Below, piece after piece: positions 50,656 through 62,700 of a stretch of 64,000 nucleotides of DNA. The position numbers and the translations under genes are program-made. The notes beneath the pieces were generated by a model that saw nothing but the letters and a program-made list of their open reading frames with translations, searched no databases and was not told the DNA's origin. The stretch comes from Desmodesmus armatus (taxonomy: Eukaryota > Chlorophyta > Chlorophyceae > Sphaeropleales > Scenedesmaceae). The stretch is taken from contig VIIQ02000693.1 in assembly GCA_007449985.2 (NCBI GenBank), forward strand, positions 110,132 to 174,131, written 5' to 3'. How positions within the stretch are numbered: position 1 is the first letter of the stretch; every line of letters begins with the position of its first letter.

Positions 50656-52528
50656 GATTGCGGCCTTGTTTTCAGTGAAATCAATGCTTGTAATGCGTAC
50701 GTTCTTGTCAGCTCTGCAGCCCGTGTGCAACTCGCCATCTTGATTTTAGCAGTCAGCAGGAGTGTCAGCATCTGCTGTGCTGGATTCTTGGTTTCTTCTA
50801 GCGGCTTCATCTTGCTCTGCAATTCAAACAGTTGAACTTGTATGTTGTCAAGTAAAAGTTTCAGCTTAGCAGAGAGGCTGGAGCAGCAGCAGCAGCAGCT
50901 GAGGGCTGGTGTGATGTTCCAGATCAACCAACAGGTGTGTGGGCCACACTGCAGCACACCAGCAGGAGCATCGGCCCCATGGAGCATTCTCAACATTATG
51001 ATTTCACTTGGTGAATGCATTGGAGGCCCCCTGCACATCCAGATCAGGCTCAGCACAGAACAGCCTTGGCAGCAGCAGTAGCAGTAATTGCAAGAACAGT
51101 GCCACTAAGCTGCATGAGACCCACAGCAGAGCTACACAGCAGAAGCAGCCAGCATGCATGGTGCTGGATCAGCAGTTGAAAACCGAAGCAACTGCTCCCT
51201 GCCCTTCCTGCAGGTACTTACAGCCAACATCCAACACTAAGGAGGCACCAACGACGACACGAGTCGAGCCCCACACCATGACCACCAGATGCAAGGAGCA
51301 GATGAGACCCATAGGTGGGTGAGACTGGTGTGTCACGCAGCAGCAGCAGAGACAAATGCCAGCACCACAGGCAGCTGCCTTGGTGAGGCAGAGCAACCGT
51401 GCAGTTGAAGGGTGCCAAACCACAATCGCTGCTACGACGCACAAGCGTTACAGCGCTCAGCTGAGCTCAAGGGCAGTGTAGTTGCCACCAACAGCAGTGA
51501 ATGCCTCCCAAGTGTCTGGCAGTGTGGTGATATCAGATGCAGTCCTGCTGGCTGGCATAGGGCATTCAAAAGTAGCATACTGCCCCTTGGACCTTTGTGG
51601 GGTAGCGTTCGTGTTGGGGTATAATTGCATACACTGCAGCAGCCAGCTGTGCGTCTCCTCATCCATGTGACTATGCACGTGCTCAATGGACCTCTTGCAT
51701 TTAGTTGAGTGGGGTGGATCAAGCAGCAGCTGCCATCCCTGAGGCAGGAGGCTGGCTGCTTCGCTGTGCACCATGGGGACCCCAGTCGCTGCAGATGATG
51801 AAGTGCTCTGTGTGCCTCAGCCAGCAGCAACACATTTGTCCTGCAGCCCATGCACAGCTCCCTGAACATGTCATTGTTATGTGCTGTTGTAATGTATGTG
51901 GTTGGCTGGATGGATGTCCTGGACCCCCCTTTGTGTGCAGGTGCATTGCGGCGAAACAAAGGCGACATGCGCAAGGCGGGGCGAACATGCGGGCAGCACA
52001 GCAGCATAGCAGTGATGAGATGCCACAAGATAGTCAACCCCACACCATATGCAGGCCACACTGGTTGCTGCAAGCAGCAGCTTTACTACAACTGCAGCTG
52101 CCAGCCAGGCGCACAGCACGTGGCATGCTTGGGGGGCGGAACCGCCAACCCCAGCGAAACAGCCCTCAACGGCCACGCATGCAGCAGGAAGGGCAGCAGC
52201 TGGCAGGGGGTGCTGTATGGATTGTGTGATGCTGAGCAGTTGATTGAGCTATATGCTGTAGAAGCACATAGCCTTGACAAGCCTGAACATGCTGTTGTGT
52301 TTGGCGGGTTGACCGTGTGCCCTGCGTCAAACCGCGAAATTGTCATTGTTGCCGCGGCATGCAGCTTGGTAATCAAAGTGAACGGCCAAGGGCACAGTAC
52401 TATAGTACTGACACGTGCCAACAGTTGTGACAGTAGCCTTGCTGAAATGAGGCTCAAGGACCAGTTGTATGCTCAAGAGGTCCTGGGGTAGGGTTTGAGT
52501 GTGTTGCGGTTGTTGATGGTTGAGGACA

Positions 52529-52705
52529 TCAGCAACACAACAGCCCTAGCTGCCATATGCAAAAGGTGCCAAGCAGCCAGGCGACAATAGTGACAGTGCC
52601 ATATGCCAAGGCCAAGGCAAGGGTGGCACAGTAGGTGACGGCGCCCGGGAGGGTCATGTTGCCGGTGGTGGGGGGGTAGGGGGGTGGCGGCCCAGAAACT
52701 GTCAT
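52529..52705 (-). CDS. Small membrane ORF in A copy 1 (hypothetical)
   Basis: 58 codons: MTVSGPPPPYPPTTGNMT, then a hydrophobic stretch (TLALALAYGTVTIVAWLLG) that could span a membrane, ending LLCC. Not recognised. The same frame is present in A copies 2 and 3, and in copy 3 two indels cancel so the hydrophobic part stays in frame. It could also be the first exon of a longer gene or chance. Confidence 0.3.
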   Translation of the reverse strand: MTVSGPPPPYPPTTGNMTLPGAVTYCATLALALAYGTVTIVAWLLGTFCIWQLGLLCC

Positions 52706-52846
52706 TGGCGACGGCTGCTAGCACAGGCCATGAACGCTGGTAAGGCTAGGGTAGGTGCACTATCGCTGCTGAGTGTGACGCAATGGCACACTGTGCCGGG
52801 GCCCTTGGAGCCCTGTTGGTGCCAAGTCAGTGCACAGCCCCAGACA

Positions 52847-53558
52847 CAGGGGGGTGGACAATGAATCTCGCGGGTGTTGCAGTCAGCTGTAGAGCAAGTC
52901 CTAAGGAACAAAGTGATATGCTTAAAAAGTGCAGCCTTGCTCTGGTGTTTCCGCAATTTGAATAAACGTATGCCCCGCTGCGCCAATTGGCGGTAAGCGG
53001 AATTCTCGTTTTTTTGGCCCAGCTGGCCCCAGCACTGGCTCTCAGATGTTTTTCCTGTATCTCTGCAAGGCCGTGCTAGCTTGTGCCTTGTATCTGTGCG
53101 GTGTACATGCAGCAAGAGCGAAGTATTGCTGCAGTGAGATTGTGCTGTCTCGCCCTGTACTGTGTTGGAGCGGTGAAATTGGCATTCTGGGACCTGGGGT
53201 AACTGATGTGACCTTCAGCATACTGTACCACATAAAGGCCTCACCGCGGGCTCATCTGCGTAGCTGATTCCGCTTGATAGTGTTGTTGTGAGTCGAAATG
53301 TGCTGCCAGTCGCTGCTGTGTGGTTGCTCTTTTGTCCGTGGTTGGCTGACGTAACCGTTGACTGTGTTTCTGGCGCTGCTGAGCCTCTCAGGGAGTCTTT
53401 GGACCGAGCTACGCGAGAACAGCCTGGCAAGCCTCGTAACTTTGTGGAAGGAATGCGCACATTAAACGCAGTTGCTTTGCATAAGAACCGCTGCACACGA
53501 GTGCGTCTGCTTGGGCTGAGCCGGCGAAACCCCCAGAGAATCATTGTCCACCCCCCTG
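52847..53558. repeat. E copy 2
   Basis: Internal copy. Carries the inner-type variants (TTTCCGCAATTTG, CAGCTGGCCCC, GAACAGCC) shared with copy 3. It joins A through AGACA|CAGGGG on the left and CCCCTG|TGTCT on the right. Confidence 0.88.
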
Positions 53559-55486
53559 TGTCTAACCCCTGACCTGCACCCTGACTGACGTCCGTGTTCT
53601 CTGCGGAAACACGGACGATTGCGGCCTTGTTTTCAGTGAAATCAATGCTTGTAATGCGTACGTTCTTGTCAGCTCTGCAGCCCGTGTGCAACTCGCCATC
53701 TTGATTTTAGCAGTCAGCAGGAGTGTCAGCATCTGCTGTGCTGGATTCTTGGTTTCTTCTAGCGGCTTCATCTTGCTCTGCAATTCAAACAGTTGAACTT
53801 GTATGTTGTCAAGTAAAAGTTTCAGCTTAGCAGAGAGGCTGGAGCAGCAGCAGCAGCAGCTGAGGGCTGGTGTGATGTTCCAGATCAACCAACAGGTGTG
53901 TGGGCCACACTGCAGCACACCAGCAGGAGCATCGGCCCCATGGAGCATTCTCAACATTATGATTTCACTTGGTGAATGCATTGGAGGCCCCCTGCACATC
54001 CAGATCAGGCTCAGCACAGAACAGCCTTGGCAGCAGCAGTAGCAGTAATTGCAAGAACAGTGCCACTAAGCTGCATGAGACCCACAGCAGAGCTACACAG
54101 CAGAAGCAGCCAGCATGCATGGTGCTGGATCAGCAGTTGAAAACCGAAGCAACTGCTCCCTGCCCTTCCTGCAGGTACTTACAGCCAACATCCAACACTA
54201 AGGAGGCACCAACGACGACACGAGTCGAGCCCCACACCATGACCACCAGATGCAAGGAGCAGATGAGACCCATAGGTGGGTGAGACTGGTGTGTCACGCA
54301 GCAGCAGCAGAGACAAATGCCAGCACCACAGGCAGCTGCCTTGGTGAGGCAGAGCAACCGTGCAGTTGAAGGGTGCCAAACCACAATCGCTGCTACGACG
54401 CACAAGCGTTACAGCGCTCAGCTGAGCTCAAGGGCAGTGTAGTTGCCACCAACAGCAGTGAATGCCTCCCAAGTGTCTGGCAGTGTGGTGATATCAGATG
54501 CAGTCCTGCTGGCTGGCATAGGGCATTCAAAAGTAGCATACTGCCCCTTGGACCTTTGTGGGTAGCGTTCGTGTTGGGGTATAATTGCATACACTGCAGC
54601 AGCCAGCTGTGCGTCTCCTCATCCATGTGACTATGCACGTGCTCAATGGACCTCTTGCATTTAGTTGAGTGGGGTGGATCAAGCAGCAGCTGCCATCCCT
54701 GAGGCAGGAGGCTGGCTGCTTCGCTGTGCACCATGGGGACCCCAGTCGCTGCAGATGATGAAGTGCTCTGTGTGCCTCAGCCAGCAGCAACACATTTGTC
54801 CTGCAGCCCATGCACAGCTCCCTGAACATGTCATTGTTATGTGCTGTTGTAATGTATGTGGTTGGCTGGATGGATGTCCTGGACCCCCTTTGTGTGCAGG
54901 TGCATTGCGGCGAAACAAAGGCGACATGCGCAAGGCGGGGCGAACATGCGGGCAGCACAGCAGCATAGCAGTGATGAGATGCCACAAGATAGTCAACCCC
55001 ACCCATATGCAGGCCACACTGGTTGCTGCAAGCAGCAGCTTTACTACAACTGCAGCTGCCAGCCAGGCGCACAGCACGTGGCATGCTTGGGGGGCGGAAC
55101 CGCCAACCCCAGCGAAACAGCCCTCAACGGCCACGCATGCAGCAGGAAGGGCAGCAGCTGGCAGGGGGTGCTGTATGGATTGTGTGATGCTGAGCAGTTG
55201 ATTGAGCTATATGCTGTAGAAGCACATAGCCTTGACAAGCCTGAACATGCTGTTGTGTTTGGCGGGTTGACCGTGTGCCCTGCGTCAAACCGCGAAATTG
55301 TCATTGTTGCCGCGGCATGCAGCTTGGTAATCAAAGTGAACGGCCAAGGGCACAGTACTATAGTACTGACACGTGCCAACAGTTGTGACAGTAGCCTTGC
55401 TGAAATGAGGCTCAAGGACCAGTTGTATGCTCAAGAGGTCCTGGGGTAGGGTTTGAGTGTGTTGCGGTTGTTGATGGTTGAGGACA

Positions 55487-55663
55487 TCAGCAACACAACA
55501 GCCCTAGCTGCCATATGCAAAAGGTGCCAAGCAGCCAGGCGACAATAGTGACAGTGCCATATGCCAAGGCCAAGGCAAGGGTGGCACAGTAGGTGACGGC
55601 GCCCGGGAGGGTCATGTTGCCGGTGGTGGGGGGGTAGGGGGGTGGCGGCCCAGAAACTGTCAT
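55487..55663 (-). CDS. Small membrane ORF in A copy 2 (hypothetical)
   Basis: Same 58-codon frame as 52529-52705, identical by eye. No function known. Confidence 0.3.
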   Translation of the reverse strand: MTVSGPPPPYPPTTGNMTLPGAVTYCATLALALAYGTVTIVAWLLGTFCIWQLGLLCC

Positions 55664-55804
55664 TGGCGACGGCTGCTAGCACAGGCCATGAACGCTGGTA
55701 AGGCTAGGGTAGGTGCACTATCGCTGCTGAGTGTGACGCAATGGCACACTGTGCCGGGGCCCTTGGAGCCCTGTTGGTGCCAAGTCAGTGCACAGCCCCA
55801 GACA

Positions 55805-56515
55805 CAGGGGGGTGGACAATGAATCTCGCGGGTGTTGCAGTCAGCTGTAGAGCAAGTCCTAAGGAACAAAGTGATATGCTTAAAAAGTGCAGCCTTGCTC
55901 TGGTGTTTCCGCAATTTGAATAAACGTATGCCCCGCTGCGCAGATTGGCGGTAAGCGGAATTCTCGTTTTTTCGGCCCAGCTGGCCCCAGCACTGGCTCT
56001 CAGATGTTTTTCCTGTATCTCTGCAAGGCCGTGCTAGCTTGTGCCTTGTATCTGTGCGGTGTACATGCAGCAAGAGCGAAGTATTGCTGCAGTGAGATTG
56101 TGCTGTCTCGCCCTGTACTGTGTTGGAGCGGTGAAATTGGCATTCTGGGACCTGGGGTAACTGATGTGACCTTCAGCATACTGTACCACATAAAGGCCTC
56201 ACCGCGGGCTCATCTGCGTAGCTGATTCCGCTTGATAGTGTTGTTGTGAGTCGAAATGTGCTGCCAGTCGCTGCTGTGTGGTTGCTCTTTTGTCCGTGGT
56301 TGGCTGACGTAACCGTTGACTGTGTTTCTGGCGCTGCTGAGCCTCTCAGGGAGTCTTTGGACCGAGCTACGCGAGAACAGCCTGGCAAGCCTCGTAACTT
56401 TGTGGAAGGAATGCGCACATTAAACGCAGTTGCTTTGCATAAGAACCGCTGCACACGAGTGCGTCTGCTTGGGCTGAGCCGGCGAAACCCCAGAGAATCA
56501 TTGTCCACCCCCCTG
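55805..56515. repeat. E copy 3
   Basis: Internal copy with inner-type variants. Differs from the rest by GCGCAGATTGG, which destroys the GCCAATTGGC palindrome. Confidence 0.88.
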
Positions 56516-58439
56516 TGTCTAACCCCTGACCTGCACCCTGACTGACGTCCGTGTTCTCTGCGGAAACACGGACGATTGCGGCCTTGTTTTCAGTGAAATC
56601 AATGCTTGTAATGCGTACGTTCTTGTCAGCTCTGCAGCCCGTGTGCAACTCGCCATCTTGATTTTAGCAGTCAGCAGGAGTGTCAGCATCTGCTGTGCTG
56701 GATTCTTGGTTTCTTCTAGCGGCTTCATCTTGCTCTGCAATTCAAACTTGAACTTGTATGTTGTCAAGTAAAAGTTTCAGCTTAGCAGAGAGGCTGGAGC
56801 AGCAGCAGCAGCAGCTGAGGGCTGGTGTGATGTTCCAGATCAACCAACAGGTGTGTGGGCCACACTGCAGCACACCAGCAGGAGCATCGGCCCCATGGAG
56901 CATTCTCAACATTATGATTTCACTTGGTGAATGCATTGGAGGCCCCCTGCACATCCAGATCAGGCTCAGCACAGAACAGCCTTGGCAGCAGCAGTAGCAG
57001 TAATTGCAAGAACAGTGCCACTAAGCTGCATGAGACCCACAGCAGCTACACAGCAGAAGCAGCCAGCATGCATGGTGCTGGATCAGCAGTTGAAAACCGA
57101 AGCAACTGCTCCCTGCCCTTCCTGCAGGTACTTACAGCCAACATCCAACACTAAGGAGGCACCAACGACGACACGAGTCGAGCCCCACACCATGACCACC
57201 AGATGCAAGGAGCAGATGAGACCCATAGGTGGGTGAGACTGGTGTGTCACGCAGCAGCAGCAGAGACAAATGCCAGCACCACAGGCAGCTGCCTTGGTGA
57301 GGCAGAGCAACCGTGCAGTTGAAGGGTGCCAAACCACAATCGCTGCTACGACGCACAAGCGTTACAGCGCTCAGCTGAGCTCAAGGGCAGTGTAGTTGCC
57401 ACCAACAGCAGTGAATGCCTCCCAAGTGTCTGGCAGTGTGGTGATATCAGATGCAGTCCTGCTGGCTGGCATAGGGCATTCAAAAGTAGCATACTGCCCC
57501 TTGGACCTTTGTGGGGTAGCGTTCGTGTTGGGGTATAATTGCATACACTGCAGCAGCCAGCTGTGCGTCTCCTCATCCATGTGACTATGCACGTGCTCAA
57601 TGGACCTCTTGCATTTAGTTGAGTGGGGTGGATCAAGCAGCAGCTGCCATCCCTGAGGCAGGAGGCTGGCTGCTTCGCTGTGCACCATGGGGACCCCAGT
57701 CTGCAGATGATGAAGTGCTCTGTGTGCCTCAGCCAGCAGCAACACATTTGTCCTGCAGCCCATGCACAGCTCCCTGAACATGTCATTGTTATGTGCTGTT
57801 TTGATGTATGTGGTTGGCTGGATGGATGTCCTGGACCCCCCTTTGTGTGCAGGTGCATTGCGGCGAAACAAAGGCGACATGCGCAAGGCGGGGCGAACAT
57901 GCGGGCAGCACAGCAGCATAGCAGTGATGAGATGCCACAAGATAGTCAACCCCACACCATATGCAGGCCACACTGGTTGCTGCAAGCAGCAGCTTTACTA
58001 CAACTGCAGCTGCCAGCCAGGCGCACAGCACGTGGCATGCTTGGGGGGCGGAACCGCCAACCCCAGCGAAACAGCCCTCAACGGCCACGCATGCAGCAGG
58101 AAGGGCAGCAGCTGGCAGGGGGTGCTGTATGGATTGTGTGATGCTGAGCAGTTGATTGAGCTATATGCTGTAGAAGCACATAGCCTTGACAAGCCTGAAC
58201 ATGCTGTTGTTTTGGCGGGTTGACCGTGTGCCCTGCGTCAAACCGCGAAATTGTCATTGTTGCCGCGGCATGCAGCTTGGTAATCAAAGTGAACGGCCAA
58301 GGGCACAGTACTATAGTACTGACACGTGCCCACAGTTGTGACAGTAGCCTTGCTGAAATGAGGCTCAAGGACCAGTTGTATGCTCAAGAGGTCCTGGGGT
58401 AGGGTTTGAGTGTGTTGCGGTTGTTGATGGTTGAGGACA

Positions 58440-58613
58440 TCAGCAACACAACAGCCCTAGCTGCCATATGCAAAAGGTGCCAAGCAGCCAGGCGACAATA
58501 GTGACAGTGCCATATGCCAAGGCCAAGGCAAGGGTGGCACAGTAGGTGACGGCGCCGGGAGGGTCATGTTGCCGGGTGGGGGGGTAGGGGGGTGGCGGCC
58601 CAGAAACTGTCAT
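58440..58613 (-). CDS. Small membrane ORF in A copy 3 (hypothetical, indel-compensated)
   Basis: 57 codons. Relative to copy 1 a 2-base loss (GCCGGTGGTGGG to GCCGGGTGGG) is followed by a 1-base loss (GCGCCCGGG to GCGCCGGG). The residues between change (TRQHDPP), but the frame returns before the hydrophobic stretch. Confidence 0.3.
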   Translation of the reverse strand: MTVSGPPPPYPPTRQHDPPGAVTYCATLALALAYGTVTIVAWLLGTFCIWQLGLLCC

Positions 58614-58754
58614 TGGCGACGGCTGCTAGCACAGGCCATGAACGCTGGTAAGGCTAGGGTAGGTGCACTATCGCTGCTGAGTGTGACGCAATGGCACACT
58701 GTGCCGGGGCCCTTGGAGCCCTGTTGGTGCCAAGTCAGTGCACAGCCCCAGACA

Positions 58755-59463
58755 CAGGGGGTGGACAATGAATCTCGCGGGTGTTGCAGTCAGCTGTAGA
58801 GCAAGTCCTAAGGAACAAAGTGATATGCTTAAAAAGTGCAGCCTTGCTCTGGTGTTTCCCCAATTTGAATAAACGTATGCCCCGCTGCGCCAATTGGCGG
58901 TAAGCGGAATTCTCGTTTTTTCGGCCCAGCTTGCCCCAGCACTGGCTCTCAGATGTTTTTCCTGTATCTCTGCAAGGCCGTGCTAGCTTGTGCCTTGTAT
59001 CTGTGCGGTGTACATGCAGCAAGAGCGAAGTATTGCTGCAGTGAGATTGTGCTGTCTCGCCCTGTACTGTGTTGGAGCGGTGAAATTGGCATTCTGGGAC
59101 CTGGGGTAACTGATGTGACCTTCAGCATACTGTACCACATAAAGGCCTCACCGCGGGCTCATCTGCGTAGCTGATCCGCTTGATAGTGTTGTTGTGAGTC
59201 GAAATGTGCTGCCAGTCGCTGCTGTGTGGTTGCTCTTTTGTCCGTGGTTGGCTGACGTAACCGTTGACTGTGTTTCTGGCGCTGCTGAGCCTCTCAGGGA
59301 GTCTTTGGACCGAGCTACGCGAGAACGGCCTGGCAAGCCTCGTAACTTTGTGGAAGGAATGCGCACATTAAACGCAGTTGCTTTGCATAAGAACCGCTGC
59401 ACACGAGTGCGTCTGCTTGGGCTGAGCCGGCGAAACCCCCAGAGAATCATTGTCCCCCCCCTG
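58755..59463. repeat. E copy 4, right end of the array
   Basis: Starts CAGGGGGTGG (one G fewer) and ends TGTCCCCCCCCTG, after which the sequence is unique (TATGCTATTTGC). It shares the outer-type variants with E copy 1. Confidence 0.88.
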
Positions 59464-59771
59464 TATGCTATTTGCAAGCAACCGCAAGCAGCCCAGGATA
59501 GGGCAGCACTATCACGCAGCTTCAAGTAACCTTGCCATGCATTACCATGTGCAGCAGCACTTCATCACCACTTGAACTACAACAACAATGCTCCATCATA
59601 CCACCACTACCTATGTTGCGGAAGCTGCCACCGTCTCTGTCGGTGCAGCAGGCACATCAATAGCCCCACCCTCCACACCCTGCACCACCACTGCCGCCCC
59701 CTGCTGCTGCTGCTGCTGTTGCATGCCGGCCCTACGCTGCACTGCTGCGGGCCGTCTGATGTCCAGGAAAC
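59464..59771. other. Short spacer, DUF1350 3' region
   Basis: 308 bp between the array and the DUF1350 stop codon. On the minus strand a frame with a Gln run (GMQQQQQQQG ... VPAAPTETVAASAT) could be an alternative last exon of DUF1350; phase was not established. Confidence 0.4.
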
Positions 59772-62700
59772 CTAAAACCCTCTGTGACAAACCTTCATAT
59801 CTGCCTGGCTGTCAGGGCCTGATGTGCTGCTCAGCAAAACATCAAAGGGGCTGGGGCCGAATGTACCTTGAAGCTGCGCCCCACAGGGGGTCACGTGGCT
59901 GCCTGGCAGCAGCACCTGCTGCAGCTCAGGCACCCCACCTGGTGCTGCTGCCGCTGCTGCTCCTGTGACTGCAGTGCTGACTGAAGCTCCTGCAGCTGCT
60001 GCAGCAGGTTGTCCATAGAAACGTCTTCATCTATGGAGTTCCAAGCTGACGTATACCCTGATTGAGGTGCAGAGCCACTTAGCCCTGACAACTCTGATGC
60101 TGCTGCTGTGATACTTCCGCTGCTGCTGGTGCCAGCTTGGCGCTCTGACAGCAACCGCTGCATTTCTGGCGTCTCGTCAAAGTTGTCATTTTCAAACTGC
60201 ACGAGGAGGGTGGCTGGGCAGGCATAGCCGGCAGTGATGATTGCCCGAGACTCCTCAGGAGAGGGGGTGAAGTCTGTCAGGCCGTCACCAACCTGCAAAC
60301 GGCAGCAATGTGGCACATTGTGTAAACAATGTGACTCCGGGGCATGTGGTGAGCACATATGTGGGTGTGGGTGAAAAGGGTGGGTGGGTGGGTGGGTCAT
60401 GGTACAGTCACTTTGGACCCGACGTTAGCTGTCAAGTTGGCTCACCCAGTAAGCAGGTGGTGATTGTGTGCTGTGCTGTGCTGTGCTGATGTCGATGGTG
60501 ACAGCAACCCGGGGTGTCTGTGACGATGGGTGCACTGCATTTCATCTTGCAGTATTGACCTGACCTTTGAGCTGCATGAAGCTGCCCTGAACTGTGTGCG
60601 CTGCCTGGTTGAGGCAGCACCCACAGCTACTCAGGAGATGTGCTGGCAGCAGCTGTTGCTAAGGCTGGCCGCAGAACAGGCAGCCGCGAAGAAGGCTGCT
60701 GCAGCACCCACCAAGCAGCAGCAGTGGCAGTAGCCCGCAAATCACACCCGCTACACCATGCATGACACAGCAATAATGGCCCTTCTATGCCAGGGCAGCA
60801 CAAGCCAAGGTTCACAAGCAAATCACAAGCACACAAGCACTTTGAGATCTGCGCCGTGCTTCCTCTAATTTTGCCTCACCTCATTCACCACCGATGACAG
60901 CTGCTGCAGCGCAGGTGCTGCCCCAGCCAGCAGCAACGCCTGCTGCTCAGCTAGCGGCAACGTGGCAGCTGCTGCCGCAAGCAGCTGCTCCTCCGAGCTG
61001 CTGCTGCTGCCCTCTTCCAGACTCGACATGCTGCTGCTAGGGCTGTTGCCGGTGCTGTTGCCGGTGCTGCTGTTGTTGCTGAGGTTTGCTGCCCGTGCTG
61101 CCTGCACTGTGGGTTGTAAGCTGTCAAGGAAGCCAGGGATGGGGATAGCGTCTGACACTTGCCTGCAAACACGGCAGCATACAGAACAGCAGGTGCAGGT
61201 TTGCGCCGGCCAAACGAGCAAATGCCAGTGGGTGTCCTCCATTCCCCTCAGGGTGTAAGCTGTACAGCGGCTGTACTGGCTGTGCAAGCTGCGCAGCAAC
61301 AGCCCCTGCAGTTCCACACTCTGTGACCTAGGCCCTGCCATGTGTCGAATGAGATCAAACTAAACTACAGCAAATTGTGGCTGGGCTGCTGGCTCCTCTT
61401 CCGCCACACCAGTCTAGCCACTGTGAACCCGTGCTGCTAGGTAAACATTCTCACGCACTTGTACCCAACTTCGGAATGTTGCAGTTTTGGATGGATGATT
61501 CAATGGCTGGATGCACTTCCTATGTCTACACCACGCCCTCACAGGTTGTTATAGCTGATGATGACGTTTGCGTCCGTGGCTCCTGGTTCGTAGCTGTTGA
61601 TGAGCAGGTGCAGCAGGGCACCATTGCTGTGGCCCACACCAAACTGTGGGGCCTTGGGAGGGGCCAGGTAGGACCTGCCAGTGGCACGAAGCTCTGACAG
61701 GCTGTCCAGAAAGGCTTGCCGCACCTGTAGGGTGGCAAGGTTTCAACATGAATATAAGTTGTGTGATTTGTCACATCTCACATCAGGATTTGTCACCTCA
61801 AGATTGCTGTTGAAGCTCTGACAGGCTGTCCAGGAAGGCTTGCCGCACCTGTAGGGTGGCAAGGTTTCAAACATGAATATATGTTGCGTGATCTGCCACA
61901 TCAGGATTGCTGTTGAAGCTTTGACAAGCTGTCCAGGAAGGCTTGCCGCACCTATGGGAAGGGGGTTGAGGTGTTACAAAGGACTTCATGTTACGTAGTG
62001 TCACACAGGATATCTGTTGAATTGTTCCAACAGCAGCAAGTGACTTGGGCGGAGGAGCGTTTGAAGAGGTTGCCGAGCTGGATCAGGCAGACAGGCTGGT
62101 AGCATAAGTCAATGAAGCGATAATGTTACAGCTGGTGAGTCAGAGACAGGCGCGTGTGACTCATGGGGTTGTCAGTCCCTGTCTTGCAGCAGCCCCAGAC
62201 CTGCCACATCAACCTGCATTCCAAATCAGACAGGTCCATGACACATGTGGAGGGAAACTGTTCCACAGTTGACACCTCAGGCCTTGTGTGTGCCAGCGTG
62301 CGCGCCATGGACGGAGGTTTCATATTGCGTCACTTGACACTCAGGCTGTGTCCACCCCTCACACACTCTCACACCCACCTGCCGTGCACACTTGTCATGT
62401 TGGAAGGTAACTTTGTAGGGCGTTGAGATGACTGTGTAGCCTGCATCAGCCAACAGCAACAAGCTGTTGTACAGCAGCTGGGGTGCTGCACCTGCAAAGG
62501 CGCCCCCTAGAAAGTGCACCACACCCTTGGTCCGGGCTGAACGAGGGTGAGCCAACCAGGTCTTAGAGCGCTCCTGCACGACAGCAAGCGTGCACAAAGC
62601 GCGCTGGCTGTGAGGATTGCACACTGTTGCTGACGTGTCTTTTGTTATGCTGGCCTCACTGTTCACATAAAACACGTAAGTGAAAATAAAGGTTACGTGA

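Larger units (their letters stand above)
49886..59463. repeat. Tandem array E-A-E-A-E-A-E (three 2.95-2.96-kb units)
   Basis: Periods are 2,961, 2,958 and 2,950 bp. E segments lie at 49886-50597, 52847-53558, 55805-56515 and 58755-59463. A segments lie at 50598-52846, 53559-55804 and 56516-58754. Copies are about 99% alike, differing by scattered SNPs and 1-3-bp indels. The array starts and ends with E, so every A is flanked by E in direct orientation. Open frames occur on both strands of A. On the plus strand 51850-52491 encodes 213 codons ending CDSSLAEMRLKDQLYAQEVLG; it is broken in the third copy (58223). On the minus strand several 100-200-codon frames vary between copies through indels. 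No family was recognised and no protein is proposed beyond the small ORF listed separately. Confidence 0.93.

Noticed and set aside
51432..52073. Minus-strand 184-213-codon frames in A (joined into one frame only in copy 3 by a 2-base loss)
   Set aside because: Frames differ between copies and no motif was recognised, so they were not annotated as genes.
51850..52491. 213-codon plus-strand frame in A as a real gene
   Set aside because: Its N-terminal part is in another frame in copy 2 and its C-terminal part is cut off by a one-base loss in copy 3. An overlapping minus-strand frame looks equally plausible.
49886..59463. E as an ordinary LTR of a retrotransposon
   Set aside because: E termini are CAG...CTG, no primer binding site or polypurine tract was found next to E, and A shows no gag or pol motifs.
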